Source: DATBGO01 sp963840095 (GTDB taxonomy: Bacteria > Actinomycetota > Actinomycetes > Streptosporangiales > Streptosporangiaceae). Taken from it: a DNA stretch of 64,000 nucleotides. Shown piece after piece: positions 9,029-17,060 of this stretch (position 1 is the stretch's first letter; every line of letters begins with the position of its first letter). The stretch spans positions 1 to 64,000 of the forward strand of contig CAWIXN010000002.1 in the NCBI GenBank assembly GCA_963840095.1, written 5' to 3'. A program made the translations under genes and the position numbers. The notes beneath the pieces were generated by a model, which was not told the origin of the DNA, ran no database searches, and saw only the letters and a program-made list of their open reading frames with translations.

Positions 9029-9399
9029 GAACAGGCAAGCTTTGCCTGGCATGCCGCCTCCATGGCGACGTGGCGATCCCGGCTGTCCTTCAACGTTTCT
9101 GGGGCCGCTGAGAGTTCCTACCGGTGCTGGGAACGGCGGGGGTGGGGGGATGATACGGACGTGTCATCCGAGTATTCCGGGCCTGCGGCGTTGCGGGCGT
9201 GCCGAGGCGATCGCGGGGCTGCGGCTCGAGCTGGCTGATCTGCGAGCGCGAGTGGATGAACTTGAGTCCGCCCCGGTCGCGGAGGCGCGTCGGGAAGACT
9301 CAGGGGCGGAGCTCGGCGAAACGGCTGCTGCGGGCCGGTCCGTGCTCGTGTTGTGGCCGGTCAAGCGCCTACCTACGGTATCTGAACACGACGGGGGCT
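9029..9399 (+). repeat. Non-coding tail, partner of dispersed repeat at 45.5 kb
   Basis: No convincing gene. From about 9078 to 9290 the sequence is clearly related to 45572-45760 (shared GGCTGTCCTTC, TTTCTGGGGCCGC, GATGATACGGA and GAGCTGGCTGATCTGCGAGC), with small gaps. It belongs to the same dispersed unit as the antitoxin 3' end. A short coiled-coil-like frame at 9199-9300 (GLRLELADLRARVDELE in one frame) may be the end of a decayed gene. Confidence 0.6.
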
Positions 9400-9446
9400 C
9401 ATGGTAAGGAGAAGGTCTACGGTTCGATTCCGTAAGGGGGCTCCAG
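9400..9446 (+). repeat. tRNA-Thr(GGT) 3' fragment, attachment-site copy 2
   Basis: Exact copy of 4969-5015: anticodon loop, T arm and acceptor 3' strand of tRNA-Thr(GGT). Upstream sequence (GGGGGCTC) does not complete the anticodon stem and no tRNA 5' half is present. With copy 1 it brackets 4.4 kb carrying the ABC operon and the toxin-antitoxin genes. Confidence 0.8.
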
Positions 9447-9747
9447 GTCGTGAAGATTTTTCGAGTGTAGAACCGAGTACCTCATCCGCTGTGAGTGGCA
9501 CTTGAGTGCCAAACCGGTCTCGGGCACAAGCTGACTGGCTGGCATTTCGGCAACACTGGAGTGCCTCCTCCGTCCGGGAAGAGGTCCCGGGAAGGTCCGG
9601 AACCTCGCAGGGCGAGTTAGCGATGTCCACAAGCAGCCCTCCAAAGGCTGCGCCAACCGCCACGGAGCCGCAGCCAGGCGGCTAGCGTCTGGGCCTCCTG
9701 GTCACCCGGAAGATTCCACAAGGTCACCTGGACCGACGGGGGACCTG
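9447..9747. other. No supported gene
   Basis: 300 bp between the attachment repeat and the sigma-factor gene. Open frames here are short and lack family resemblance. The last part should carry the promoter of the sigma operon, but I see no clear hexamers. Confidence 0.4.
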
Positions 9748-10440
9748 GTGAGATCGGAACTGGCTGTATCTGGCGGTAGCCTGTCGGGCGTGGAACGTGC
9801 CAGGCTGCCAGCGAAGGGCCTGGATGGGGAGTCGTCGGCCTGGTTGCGCCGGCTGGGCGCCGGGGGCGGGGAGCGGCAGGCGGCTGAGCGCGAGCTGCAT
9901 GCGAGACTGGTCCGCATCGCGCTGGCCGAGGTCCAGCGCCGGTCGACCAGCACACCGGTGGCGGGGCCAGAGCTCGATGACATCGTGTACCAGGCCGCCG
10001 GCGACGCGATGATCGCGATTCTGGCCAAGCTCGATGGCTTCCGCGGCGAGAGCAAGTTCATCACATGGGCGTACCGGTTCGTCATCCTGGAGGTGTCCAG
10101 CAAGCTCGGCCGGCACTACTGGCGTAACCCGCCGGTCACGCTGGACGCCGGGCAGTGGGAGCGGCTTCCCGACCGGTTCGGGATCGACCCGGCGCGGCAC
10201 GCGGAAGCGGCGGGCATCCTCGCGGAGGTGCGTCGGGTCGTGGACGGCGAGCTGACCGTGCACCAGCGGCGGGTCTTCGTGGCGATCGTGGTCGACGGGA
10301 TACCGCTGGACGCGCTGGCCGCCCAGCTGGGCTTGCGGCGTAACGCCCTTTACAAGGTGATTTTCGACGCGCGGCGTAAGATCCGCCGGGCGCTGGCCGC
10401 CAACGGCTACCTGGAAGAGCCGGGCTTGGAGCGTCGATGA
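9748..10440 (+). CDS. Sigma-70-family (ECF-like) RNA polymerase sigma factor
   Basis: A 230-residue protein with a region-2-like segment (LDDIVYQAAGDAMIAILAKL, then FRGESKFITWAYRFVILEVS at residues 75-120) and a region-4 helix-turn-helix (LTVHQRRVFVAIVVDGIPLD, then LAAQLGLRRNALYKVIFDAR at 170-215). It would direct polymerase to a stress or surface regulon. GTG 9748 gives the longest frame; GTG 9790 is an alternative. It overlaps the next gene by 4 bp (ATGA), and that gene encodes a small Cys/His protein of anti-sigma type, a normal pairing. Confidence 0.85.
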   Translation: MRSELAVSGGSLSGVERARLPAKGLDGESSAWLRRLGAGGGERQAAERELHARLVRIALAEVQRRSTSTPVAGPELDDIVYQAAGDAMIAILAKLDGFRGESKFITWAYRFVILEVSSKLGRHYWRNPPVTLDAGQWERLPDRFGIDPARHAEAAGILAEVRRVVDGELTVHQRRVFVAIVVDGIPLDALAAQLGLRRNALYKVIFDARRKIRRALAANGYLEEPGLERR

Positions 10441-10652
10441 GCGACCTGGGGAGACTGGAACTGTTCCTGCGGACCGATCCGCGCGATGTCGGCTGTGACG
10501 AGGCGATGGCCGTCTTGCACATCTATGTTGACCTTGTGGCCGCCGGCGAGGACGCGGCCGGCCGCTACCCCGGCGTGGCCGCTCACCTGCTGGCCTGCGG
10601 GCCGTGCGATGAGGACTTCGCCGGGCTCCTCGTTGCGGTCACCAATGGCTAG
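10437..10652 (+). CDS. Small zinc-finger anti-sigma-like protein
   Basis: A 71-residue soluble protein with a conserved Cys (VGCDEAM) and a His-X3-Cys-X2-Cys block (HLLACGPCDEDFAGLL), the layout of short zinc-binding anti-sigma domains (zf-HC2 type). No membrane segment follows, so unlike many ECF anti-sigmas it would act in the cytoplasm, possibly as a redox- or zinc-sensitive brake on the sigma factor next to it. It overlaps both neighbours, which implies co-translation. Confidence 0.7.
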   Translation: MSDLGRLELFLRTDPRDVGCDEAMAVLHIYVDLVAAGEDAAGRYPGVAAHLLACGPCDEDFAGLLVAVTNG

Positions 10653-11355
10653 CGCGGCGGGTAACCCGGAAAGGGCACTGATCGGCCGTGAGGTACTCGC
10701 GTTCGACCTGTACGGGACGCTGGTTGACCCGATCGCCATCTCCGGCGAGCTCGGTCAGGTTCTCGGCGGCTGCGACGGCCGCGAGGTGGCCGGGCTCTGG
10801 CGGCTCAAGCAGCTGGAGTACTCGTTCCGGCTCACGGCGATGGGTCGTTACGAGGACTTCCGCTGGGTGACCTCACGTGCGCTTGACTTCGCCCTCGCCT
10901 CCGTCGGTATACGCCTGCCGGACGGGCAGGCCCGGCGGCTCGTCGGGCTCTACGATCACCTGCAGCCGTTCCCGGACGCGGTGCCCGCGCTGCGGGCGCT
11001 CGTCGGCATGGGGTACGAGCTGGTGGTGCTCTCCAACGGAACCCCCACCATGATCACGAACTGCCTCGATAACAGCGGCCTGGCGGACTTCTTCGGCAAG
11101 CCGATCAGCGCCGATGAGGTCCGCTTGTTCAAGCCATCGCCTGCGGTCTACCGTCATGCGGCCGGCCAGCTGTCGCTGCCGATCGAGCAGGTCCGGCTGG
11201 TCACCAGCAACGCGTTCGACAGTGTCGGGGCCAGCGCCGCCGGGATGCGCACGGCCTGGGTGAACCGCGCCGCAGCCCCGTTCGACACGATCGGCGCGCA
11301 GCCAGACCTCACCGTGCCCGCCCTCGACCGCCTGCCTGCGGCGCTGGCGGGCTGA
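10645..11355 (+). CDS. HAD-superfamily hydrolase, haloacid dehalogenase type II
   Basis: A 236-residue HAD enzyme. Motif I DLYGTLVDP with nucleophile Asp near residue 19, the type-II cap region (residues 30-105), motif II VLSNGTP near 130, motif III Lys in RLFKPSPAVY near 158, and motif IV SNAFDSVGASAAGM near 188 match L-2-haloacid dehalogenases, which remove halide from short 2-haloacids; other phosphatase-like substrates are possible. The start at 10645 overlaps the anti-sigma gene by 8 bp, making it the third gene of the operon. No ribosome site better than internal coupling is seen. Confidence 0.85.
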   Translation: MASAAGNPERALIGREVLAFDLYGTLVDPIAISGELGQVLGGCDGREVAGLWRLKQLEYSFRLTAMGRYEDFRWVTSRALDFALASVGIRLPDGQARRLVGLYDHLQPFPDAVPALRALVGMGYELVVLSNGTPTMITNCLDNSGLADFFGKPISADEVRLFKPSPAVYRHAAGQLSLPIEQVRLVTSNAFDSVGASAAGMRTAWVNRAAAPFDTIGAQPDLTVPALDRLPAALAG

Positions 11356-11443
11356 CGGCACGAGGACAAGCAGCGCCGCTCCAGCCCGCCGACGTCATCG
11401 CCATCAGGTTAACGGGGCAGGATACGCGCGTCCCGGCCGGGCA

Positions 11444-12220
11444 TCAGGCGCCGACAGAGGTCGTGCTGACGTCCCAGATGGCCCCGGTGTCATCGTCGGC
11501 CAGGTGGGCGAGCAGCGCCGCGGCGGAATGCTCCGGCGTGATCAAAGAGCCCTCGGCGAAATTCCTGTTGAACCGCTCGTGCAGGCCGGCGCCGATGCGC
11601 TCGGGATCCTGTCGTCGGATCCACGCCTGCATGGCAGTGTCGACTCCTCCCGGTCGGTAGGCGTTGACCGTCACACCGGTACCGCGCAACTCGGCGGCGA
11701 GGTTCACGGTGTGCGCTTCAAGCGCGGCCTTCGTGGTGGCGTAGGCGTTCCCGCGGATCATCGCGGCTGGGTTGCCGGCGATCCCGCTGGAGACGTTGAT
11801 GACGCGGCCCCAGCCGGCGTCGAGCATGCCCGGCAGGACGGCCGCGGTGAGCACGGCCGGCGCGACGACGTTGACCTCGAAAGCCAGACGCAGGTCCGCC
11901 GCCGTGATGCCGACGGTGGCGCCCAGCGGCTCGACGGTGGCCGCGTTGTTGACCAGGATGTCGACGCGGCCCGCCGTGAGCACGAGCGCCGCCGCACGGC
12001 TGCGCTGCTCCTCGTCGGCCAGGTCGGCGGCCACCACGCGGATCCGCCGGGCGGGCACGCTCTGTCCTAGCAGGGCGCGGGTCTCGTCCAGCTGTGTTGC
12101 GGTGCGCGCGAGCAGGACGACGTCTGCGCCGGCGGCGCCCAGCCCGAGCGCAGCGGCGCGGCCGATGCCGCGCCCGGCACCGGTGATCAGCGCGGTTTTG
12201 CCGGCGAAGTCAGCTGGCAT
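11444..12220 (-). CDS. Short-chain dehydrogenase/reductase
   Basis: A 258-residue classical SDR oxidoreductase. The Rossmann motif TGAGRGIG is at residues 13-20, NNAA near 90, the catalytic Ser in VINVSSG near 138 and Tyr-X3-Lys in NAYATTKAALE near 155. The cofactor is probably NADP(H), judged from the basic residues after strand 2. ATG 12220 has GGAGACC at good spacing. The gene is convergent with the dehalogenase and divergent from the peroxiredoxin gene. The substrate cannot be deduced. Confidence 0.9.
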   Translation of the reverse strand: MPADFAGKTALITGAGRGIGRAAALGLGAAGADVVLLARTATQLDETRALLGQSVPARRIRVVAADLADEEQRSRAAALVLTAGRVDILVNNAATVEPLGATVGITAADLRLAFEVNVVAPAVLTAAVLPGMLDAGWGRVINVSSGIAGNPAAMIRGNAYATTKAALEAHTVNLAAELRGTGVTVNAYRPGGVDTAMQAWIRRQDPERIGAGLHERFNRNFAEGSLITPEHSAAALLAHLADDDTGAIWDVSTTSVGA

Positions 12221-12441
12221 TGCGGTCTCCTCAACGGTTGGCGGTGTGAGCGGACGGCAGAGAGTCACAGGTAGCCGTTCCGCTGAATGCTCCCAAACTT
12301 CCTGATTAGCGGCGCCAGGCGGCGGTGTCTTACCTGGGCACGCCCGCTGAGATCGACTAGTAAGACCTTGCGCTGAGGCGACGCCGACTTGTCAGGCGCC
12401 CAGTCCGGCGCCGCTTCTAGCAACCATGAAGGAGAATCGCC

Positions 12442-12933
12442 ATGCCTCTGCTCAACCCCGGAGACCCGTTCCCGCGGCTGACGATCAGCACTACCGGCGG
12501 CCAGGCGCTTACCGTCCCTGACGCGTTCGCCGGCGACTTCGGGGTCGTGGTCTTGTACCGGGGCGCCTGGTGCCCGTACTGCAACGCGCAGCTGCGCGCC
12601 TTCGAGCGGGCCGGCCAGACGCTGGCAGACATGGGCATCCGGGTCGCTGCCCTCTCGGTCGATGACAAAGAGACCACAGCAGCGCTGGTCGCTAAGCACA
12701 AGCTAACGTTCCCCGTCGGTTACGGCGCGGACGCTCCGGCCGTCGCCACGCTCACCGGCGCCTTCGTCAACCCGGACCCGGTGTACTTGCAGTCCACCGG
12801 TTTCGTGCTTGACCCCGCAGGCAACGTCGTGGTCAGCGTGTACTCCAGCGGCGCCATCGGGCGGCTCGTCCCCGACGATGTCGTTGGCCTGGTCCGCTAC
12901 CTGCGCGAGCACTCGGCCCCCGCGACGGCATGA
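12442..12933 (+). CDS. AhpC/TSA-family peroxiredoxin (BCP-like)
   Basis: A 163-residue thioredoxin-fold peroxidase. The active-site block YRGAWCPYCNAQLRAF (residues 36-51) carries a CxxC in place of the usual single peroxidatic Cys, seen in peroxiredoxin-like PRXL2/AhpC-TSA relatives. The fold continues with AALSVDDKETTAALVAKH and ends LVRYLREH. GAAGGAGAATCGCC before ATG 12442 is a good ribosome site. It would reduce peroxides in the cytoplasm using thioredoxin or a similar thiol. A second, unrelated 1-Cys type peroxiredoxin is encoded at 57092. Confidence 0.88.
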   Translation: MPLLNPGDPFPRLTISTTGGQALTVPDAFAGDFGVVVLYRGAWCPYCNAQLRAFERAGQTLADMGIRVAALSVDDKETTAALVAKHKLTFPVGYGADAPAVATLTGAFVNPDPVYLQSTGFVLDPAGNVVVSVYSSGAIGRLVPDDVVGLVRYLREHSAPATA

Positions 12934-13226
12934 CGGGATAGCAGACCGCAACATGGCCGATACAGGGACTCAGCCCACGGCGGGGGAGCCCAGGTCAAGC
13001 CGCGCGGCAAGATACTCGGTCAGCGCCGCGAGCAGCGCATCCCATCGCTCCGTCACCAACGGGCGCCGGCTCTCTTGCAGCGGCAAGGGCTGAGCCTCAG
13101 CTTGGCTCCCACCGATACTCCTTGAGGAACTTCTGTACAAGCTTCCACCGCACCTTGGCGTCAGATGCGGGCGCCAAGCGGCCGCCCGGTTCGCGAAGTG
13201 AGCTGCTGCAGGAGGGGGACGGGCGT
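12934..13226. other. Debris; possible minus-strand gene fragment
   Basis: On the minus strand 12985-13090 reads LQESRRPLVTERWDALLAAL followed by TEYLAARLDLGSPAVG. This looks like real protein sequence but has no start and no recognisable remainder. I treat it as a broken gene of unknown family. Confidence 0.3.
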
Positions 13227-13364
13227 ATGAGAATGATGTATGAGCGGGTAGCCGGGATCGATGTCCACCAGGACATGATCAAGGTCGGGATCCGTGCACC
13301 GGGACACCGGGCGTGGACCCGCACCTCGGAGCTGCTGGAGTACCGGACCTTCCACGGGGTTCTG
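13227..13364 (+). pseudogene. IS110-type transposase, N-terminal fragment
   Basis: After GGAGGGGGA the ATG at 13227 opens MRMMYERVAGIDVHQDMIKV and then EYRTFHGVL, the start of the RuvC-like domain of an IS110 subgroup different from the copy at the left edge. It loses similarity at about 13364 and runs into unrelated sequence. Only about 45 codons survive. Confidence 0.6.
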
Positions 13365-13414
13365 CTGACGATGGCCGCCGCCCTGCGTCCCATCGTTGCG
13401 GGCGCCGTCGGAGT

Positions 13415-13570
13415 TGTAGGAACGTGGTCGTCGAGGTAAGCGGTCAGGTCGGGCAGGTAGGAGACGTCGGTGCGGAAGTGGTCACAGCCGGCGCAGCGGA
13501 ACGCAGCGGGCAGTCGGTGCCGCCGGCGGCGACGTACGACGGCTCGGTGCAGGTGCCGTACGGAACCGCC
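13415..13570 (-). pseudogene. Transposon-type site-specific integrase, C-terminal fragment
   Basis: The minus strand encodes LPAAFRCAGCDHFRTDVSYL then PDLTAYLDD, preceded in another frame by GTCTEPSYVAAGGTDC. This Cys-rich block is typical of the C-terminus of a large actinobacterial transposon recombinase family. One frameshift and no catalytic domain. Confidence 0.5.
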
Positions 13571-13596
13571 ACCGAGGTTCCCGGCGATGCTGACCG

Positions 13597-13857
13597 CTAG
13601 CCCACCAGCGTCGTCCATGGCCAGATCCGCTGCCGCACCTGCCAGCCATCCAGGTAGGCGACGTACAAGGCGAGTTCCCCGACCGCCAGGAAGACGTCGA
13701 TCTCAGCAGGCCAGGACATCGCCTGCCAGCCCGTGAGCCGGTGATGAACCGCCCACTGATACAGCCCCGCATAGCTATGCGCAAGGGCGTTTGCGCTCGC
13801 CAGGATCGCGATCGCGCCGATCGCGTACAGTGGCGCGCGGCGCACGCGGGGGTTCAA
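13597..13857 (-). pseudogene. DUF2637 membrane protein, truncated
   Basis: An 86-residue frame with two or three hydrophobic segments (LYAIGAIAILASANALAHSY, and VFLAVGELALYVAYLDGW). The spacing and the pattern WPAEIDVFLAVGELALYVAY match DUF2637 proteins, which are common on actinomycete plasmids and integrative elements near replication and transfer genes. Intact members are much longer, with a basic C-terminal tail, so this is the N-terminal part only, cut off next to an integrase fragment. Confidence 0.55.
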
Positions 13858-13974
13858 CCGGGCCGTCCCTGGGTGCGGGTGTTGGCCTTCGTGCTGCGGT
13901 TGCGGATCCGGCTGAACCCATCGACGGCGGTTTCGTCGGCGTCAGGGAGAGTGTGCAGGTACCGCGTGCTCCCG

Positions 13975-14247
13975 TCAGTCGATCCGTGATTGCGCGAGCG
14001 CGGCGACATCGTCCGCGTAGGCCTGACCGATCCCCTCGAGGAACTCCAGCGTTTCCGCGGCCTCGTCCTTGTCAATCTTCGACAAGGCGAAGCCGACGTG
14101 GATCAACACCCACTCACCAGGTGCGGGCGGGTCGTCGGCGAGCAGACCGACGTTGATCACCCGCCGGACGCCGCTCACCTCCACCCTGGCCAGATCGGGC
14201 TGGCCAGCGAGGAACTCGATCACCTCACCCGGAATGCCGAGGCACAT
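13975..14247 (-). CDS. hypC: HypC/HupF hydrogenase maturation chaperone
   Basis: A 90-residue protein starting MCLGIPGEVIEF. The N-terminal Met-Cys is essential in HypC because Cys2 holds the Fe(CN)2CO precursor together with HypD. The rest (VEVSGVRRVINVGLLAD, then PGEWVLIHVGFALSKIDKDE) is a canonical small beta-barrel with the C-terminal helix. It supports the [NiFe]-hydrogenase encoded from 15580, although it lies on the opposite strand 1.3 kb away. HypB, HypD, HypE and HypF are not in this window and must come from elsewhere. Confidence 0.93.
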   Translation of the reverse strand: MCLGIPGEVIEFLAGQPDLARVEVSGVRRVINVGLLADDPPAPGEWVLIHVGFALSKIDKDEAAETLEFLEGIGQAYADDVAALAQSRID

Positions 14248-14646
14248 GAAGCATCCCTCCAGCGCTCATCGGTTACCGTCGATGACCCAGCTGGCGCGTC
14301 CGCGCGCCGACACGTCGCGGCGTGTCATTGCCTGTCATAACGCCGGCTCGGGCGGCAGAGGGGTGGCGAGGGTAAGCTCCCGCGGCGCGATGAATAGATC
14401 GTCGATGTCGGCAAGCTCGGCCATTTACCGCCGTCGTGACCGGTCAGGCCGATCGTGAGCATCGTGCCCACCTTCCCGGTGGCAGCGCCGCTTGTGTGTC
14501 ACTCAGCCTGGCACCATCGTTCGGGCACGGCAAGCGGGCCGCCGGGGCTTGGACCGCGGCCGGGATGCCGCGGTGCCGGAGGGCCCGACAGCGCTACGCT
14601 TCGGTGCAGATTGGCATCGCCTGGCGGCTCCATCGAGGAGGAGATC
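14248..14646. other. Intergenic region, no supported gene
   Basis: About 400 bp separating divergent hypC and the isomerase-like gene. It should contain promoters for both. I see no recognisable hexamers or strong inverted repeats, and short frames here have no family resemblance. Confidence 0.35.
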
Positions 14647-14946
14647 ATGGCTGGCAAGTTCCTGGTCCTCTGGAAGCTGGACCTGAGCCGGGCGAACCCG
14701 GGCGTGGCCCGGGCAGTCTTCCGGCAGCAGGACTACGGCGCCCGGTTGCTGGAGGAGGGCAAGCTTGAGGCGCGGTACCACCTGGTGGGCGGGCACGGTG
14801 GGGCCTGGATCTACAACGTGGACTCTAACGAGGAACTCGACAACCTCCTCGCGCAGGCTCCCGTCTACAACATGTCCAGCTATGAGGTGCTCCCACTGGC
14901 CGAGATGCTGGCGCCGACCCTGGTCGGCGAGGCGGAGCCCGAGTAG
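14647..14946 (+). CDS. Muconolactone isomerase-like small protein
   Basis: A 99-residue protein with a good ribosome site (GAGGAG, 5 bp before ATG 14647). The sequence FLVLWKLDLSRANPGVARAV, then GKLEARYHLVGGHGGAWIYN and LDNLLAQAPVYNM fits the ferredoxin-like alpha/beta fold of muconolactone isomerase and related single-domain proteins, which form homo-oligomers. Distant homologues without catechol-pathway context are common, so an isomerase role is unproven. The gene stands alone between hypC and the hydrogenase operon and points in the same direction as that operon. Confidence 0.55.
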   Translation: MAGKFLVLWKLDLSRANPGVARAVFRQQDYGARLLEEGKLEARYHLVGGHGGAWIYNVDSNEELDNLLAQAPVYNMSSYEVLPLAEMLAPTLVGEAEPE

Positions 14947-15579
14947 CGCGGCCGGATTACGCTGGCAAAGCACGCTCTGAGCGTCCGCCAGCGCCAAACC
15001 CACGTCAGTCTGCGAGCATGCTGCCTGGACTGCAGGCCTCAGTCTTCGCTAGCCCCAATTCTGGTCGATGCGTTGTTCGAGTTCGAGCGGGTCGCTCCGC
15101 GTTTTGCTAACAGCTGAATTGATGTTATTCATGCGGCGAGCTGCCGGCTCAGTACTTGTCGTGGACTTCTTGCGGAGTTTTACCCGAGTCCTGAGTGAAT
15201 ACCTGTCCGTTTGTACCGGAACTCGAGCCGCTCCGCTTCGCTGCGACGCCGCGCGCGGGCCGCGGCGGCGAGCAGATACGGCAGATCCTCCCTGCTCAGT
15301 CGACCAATATCCTCAGCAACCAGGGGGGCCACCGTCTGGAGGCAGTGTTCAAGCAGGCGGATCAGTGGTTATCCCGCTGGCCACTCAAGGTAACGCCTGA
15401 CCCGAACCCTCCTCCTGTCGCTCAAACAACTCCCGGTTTGGCGCAGCATAGCGCACGCTCAGGCAATGTGACTTTGGGCTCATCGGCAATAAACCTTTGG
15501 TCCTATCAGGACCGACAGGCGGCATGTTCCGATTAGAAATCTCAAGCGCTGGTCATGTGCCAGAGACGGGAGGTATCCC
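14947..15579. other. Long leader region of the hydrogenase operon
   Basis: 633 bp without a credible gene; it is less GC-rich than the flanks in places (15060-15180). It should carry the promoter of the hdr-mvh operon. The only clear element is the short dyad at 15499-15513. Confidence 0.4.
15499..15513. promoter_or_regulatory. Dyad upstream of the hydrogenase operon
   Basis: GGTCCT-ATC-AGGACC, 67 bp before the hdrC start. The shape recalls the GGGAC-N-GTCCC dyads bound by DosR/DevR-type oxygen- and redox-responsive regulators of actinobacteria, but it does not match them exactly. A role as redox operator of the hydrogenase operon is inference. Confidence 0.3.
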
Positions 15580-16143
15580 GTGAGCCGAGCGTCGCTGGCG
15601 TTTGCACCAGGCCGGGCGGTAGATGCGGCCGACGAGGTCCTGCCGCAATCCTGCATACAGTGCGGCACGTGTAGCGTCGTCTGCCCGATGATCGAGTACA
15701 TGGACCATTCTCCGCGGGTCCTCAACGCGATGCTGATGGCCGGACGCTACGACGATGTTCTGCGTAGCCGCGGCATTTGGGCCTGCACATCCTGCTACGC
15801 GTGCACGGTCGAATGCCCGAAGCAGCTCCCGGTGACCGAGTCGATCTACGCACTGAAGCGGGCGTCGATACGCGCCCGCGTCTATCCGCGGCGGTTCATA
15901 ACTCCCGTCTTGGCGCTCCAGTTCGTCCGCGTCGTTTACAGGCGAGGGCGGAGCAGCGAGGCGTGGATCTCCCTGTCCCTGTACCTGCGGACCCGCCCCT
16001 TCCTGCTGCTGCGGTACGCGCCGGTTGCGCTGCGCCTGATGCGGCGGGGCAGGTTGCCGCTGCGGCCTGACTCGCTGCGCGAACCGGCACAGCTGCGGAG
16101 GATCCTCGATGCCCTCAATGTGACGACTGAGGAGCACTCATGA
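15580..16143 (+). CDS. hdrC: HdrC-like iron-sulfur subunit
   Basis: A 187-residue ferredoxin-type subunit of a heterodisulfide-reductase-like complex. Two [4Fe-4S] motifs are clear: CIQCGTCSVVCP (residues 25-36) and CTSCYACTVECP (about 68-79). They would carry electrons between HdrA and HdrB. The C-terminal half is basic and helical. GTG 15580 is supported by GGGAGGT 6 bp upstream. The gene overlaps hdrB by 4 bp (ATGA) and opens an eight-gene operon. Confidence 0.9.
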   Translation: MSRASLAFAPGRAVDAADEVLPQSCIQCGTCSVVCPMIEYMDHSPRVLNAMLMAGRYDDVLRSRGIWACTSCYACTVECPKQLPVTESIYALKRASIRARVYPRRFITPVLALQFVRVVYRRGRSSEAWISLSLYLRTRPFLLLRYAPVALRLMRRGRLPLRPDSLREPAQLRRILDALNVTTEEHS

Positions 16144-17060
16144 GCTACACCTACTACCCCGGATGCTCGGCGAAGGGGACCGGCCGGTCCTATGAGGAAT
16201 CGTTGCATGCGGTGTTCGGGGCGCTCGGGACCGGCCTCGACGAGCTCAAGGACTGGAACTGCTGCGGTGCCTCGGGGTACCCCGCCGTCGACGCTGCCAA
16301 GGCGGTCGCCCTGTCTGCCCGCAATCTCGCGCTGGCCGAGGGCGCCCGGCCCGGCCCCGGGCCAGTCGACGTCCTTGCTCCGTGCGCAGGCTGCTACCGC
16401 GCTTTGCTCAAATCCGAGCGCGCGCTCGCCGACGACGGGGCGATGGCCGCTCGTGTCGGCGGGGCGCTGGGCGCGGCCGGGCTGCGGTATGAGGGCCGTG
16501 CCCGGGCCCGGCACCCGCTGGACGTGCTCGTGAACGACATCGGACTTGACCGGATCGCTAAGGCCGCCGTCCGGCCGCTCGGGGGACTGCGGGTCGCCTG
16601 CTACTACGGCTGCCTGCTGGTGCGCCCGTATGCGACATTCGACGACCGGCGCGCGCCGACGTCGATGGAGCGGCTCCTTGAGGCGGTCGGCGCCGAGCCC
16701 ATCGACTGGCCGCTGCGAACGCGCTGCTGCGGCGGCTCCTGCTACTGTGGCGGGCCGCTTATCGGCGCGCTGCCCGAAGCGACATTGCGGCTCAGCCACC
16801 GGCTGCTGCAGGACGCGAAGCGGCGCGGCGCAGACGCGATCGCCACGGTCTGCCCGCTGTGCCAGTTCAACCTCGAGGCGTTCCAGGGCCAGATGGCCCG
16901 CAGGTTCGGTGAGCCTGTCGACATCACGGTCGGTTTCTTCACGCAATTGCTGGGCACCGCGCTGGGGCTCGACGAGCGGGCGCTGGGCGTCCACCGGATG
17001 CTGCGCTGGCGGCTGCCGGAGCCCGCAGCGGCGGAGGGAGGTGCCCATGTCCGGGCCTGA
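16140..17060 (+). CDS. hdrB: HdrB-like subunit with two CCG domains
   Basis: A 306-residue protein with two cysteine-rich CCG domains. The first has YYPGCSAKG, DWNCCGASGY and APCAGCYRAL; the second has CYYGCLLVRP, RCCGGSCYCGG and CPLCQFNLEAF. In methanogens these bind two non-cubane [4Fe-4S] clusters that split the CoM-S-S-CoB disulfide. Actinobacteria lack those cofactors, so another disulfide or electron acceptor is likely. It overlaps hdrC by 4 bp and hdrA by 14 bp, so a stable HdrBC-HdrA unit is expected. Confidence 0.92.
   Translation: MSYTYYPGCSAKGTGRSYEESLHAVFGALGTGLDELKDWNCCGASGYPAVDAAKAVALSARNLALAEGARPGPGPVDVLAPCAGCYRALLKSERALADDGAMAARVGGALGAAGLRYEGRARARHPLDVLVNDIGLDRIAKAAVRPLGGLRVACYYGCLLVRPYATFDDRRAPTSMERLLEAVGAEPIDWPLRTRCCGGSCYCGGPLIGALPEATLRLSHRLLQDAKRRGADAIATVCPLCQFNLEAFQGQMARRFGEPVDITVGFFTQLLGTALGLDERALGVHRMLRWRLPEPAAAEGGAHVRA

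Noticed and set aside
9360..9446. Possible tRNA gene ending GGGGGCTCCA
   Set aside because: Only the anticodon loop, T arm and 3' acceptor strand are present; no D arm or 5' acceptor strand can be formed.
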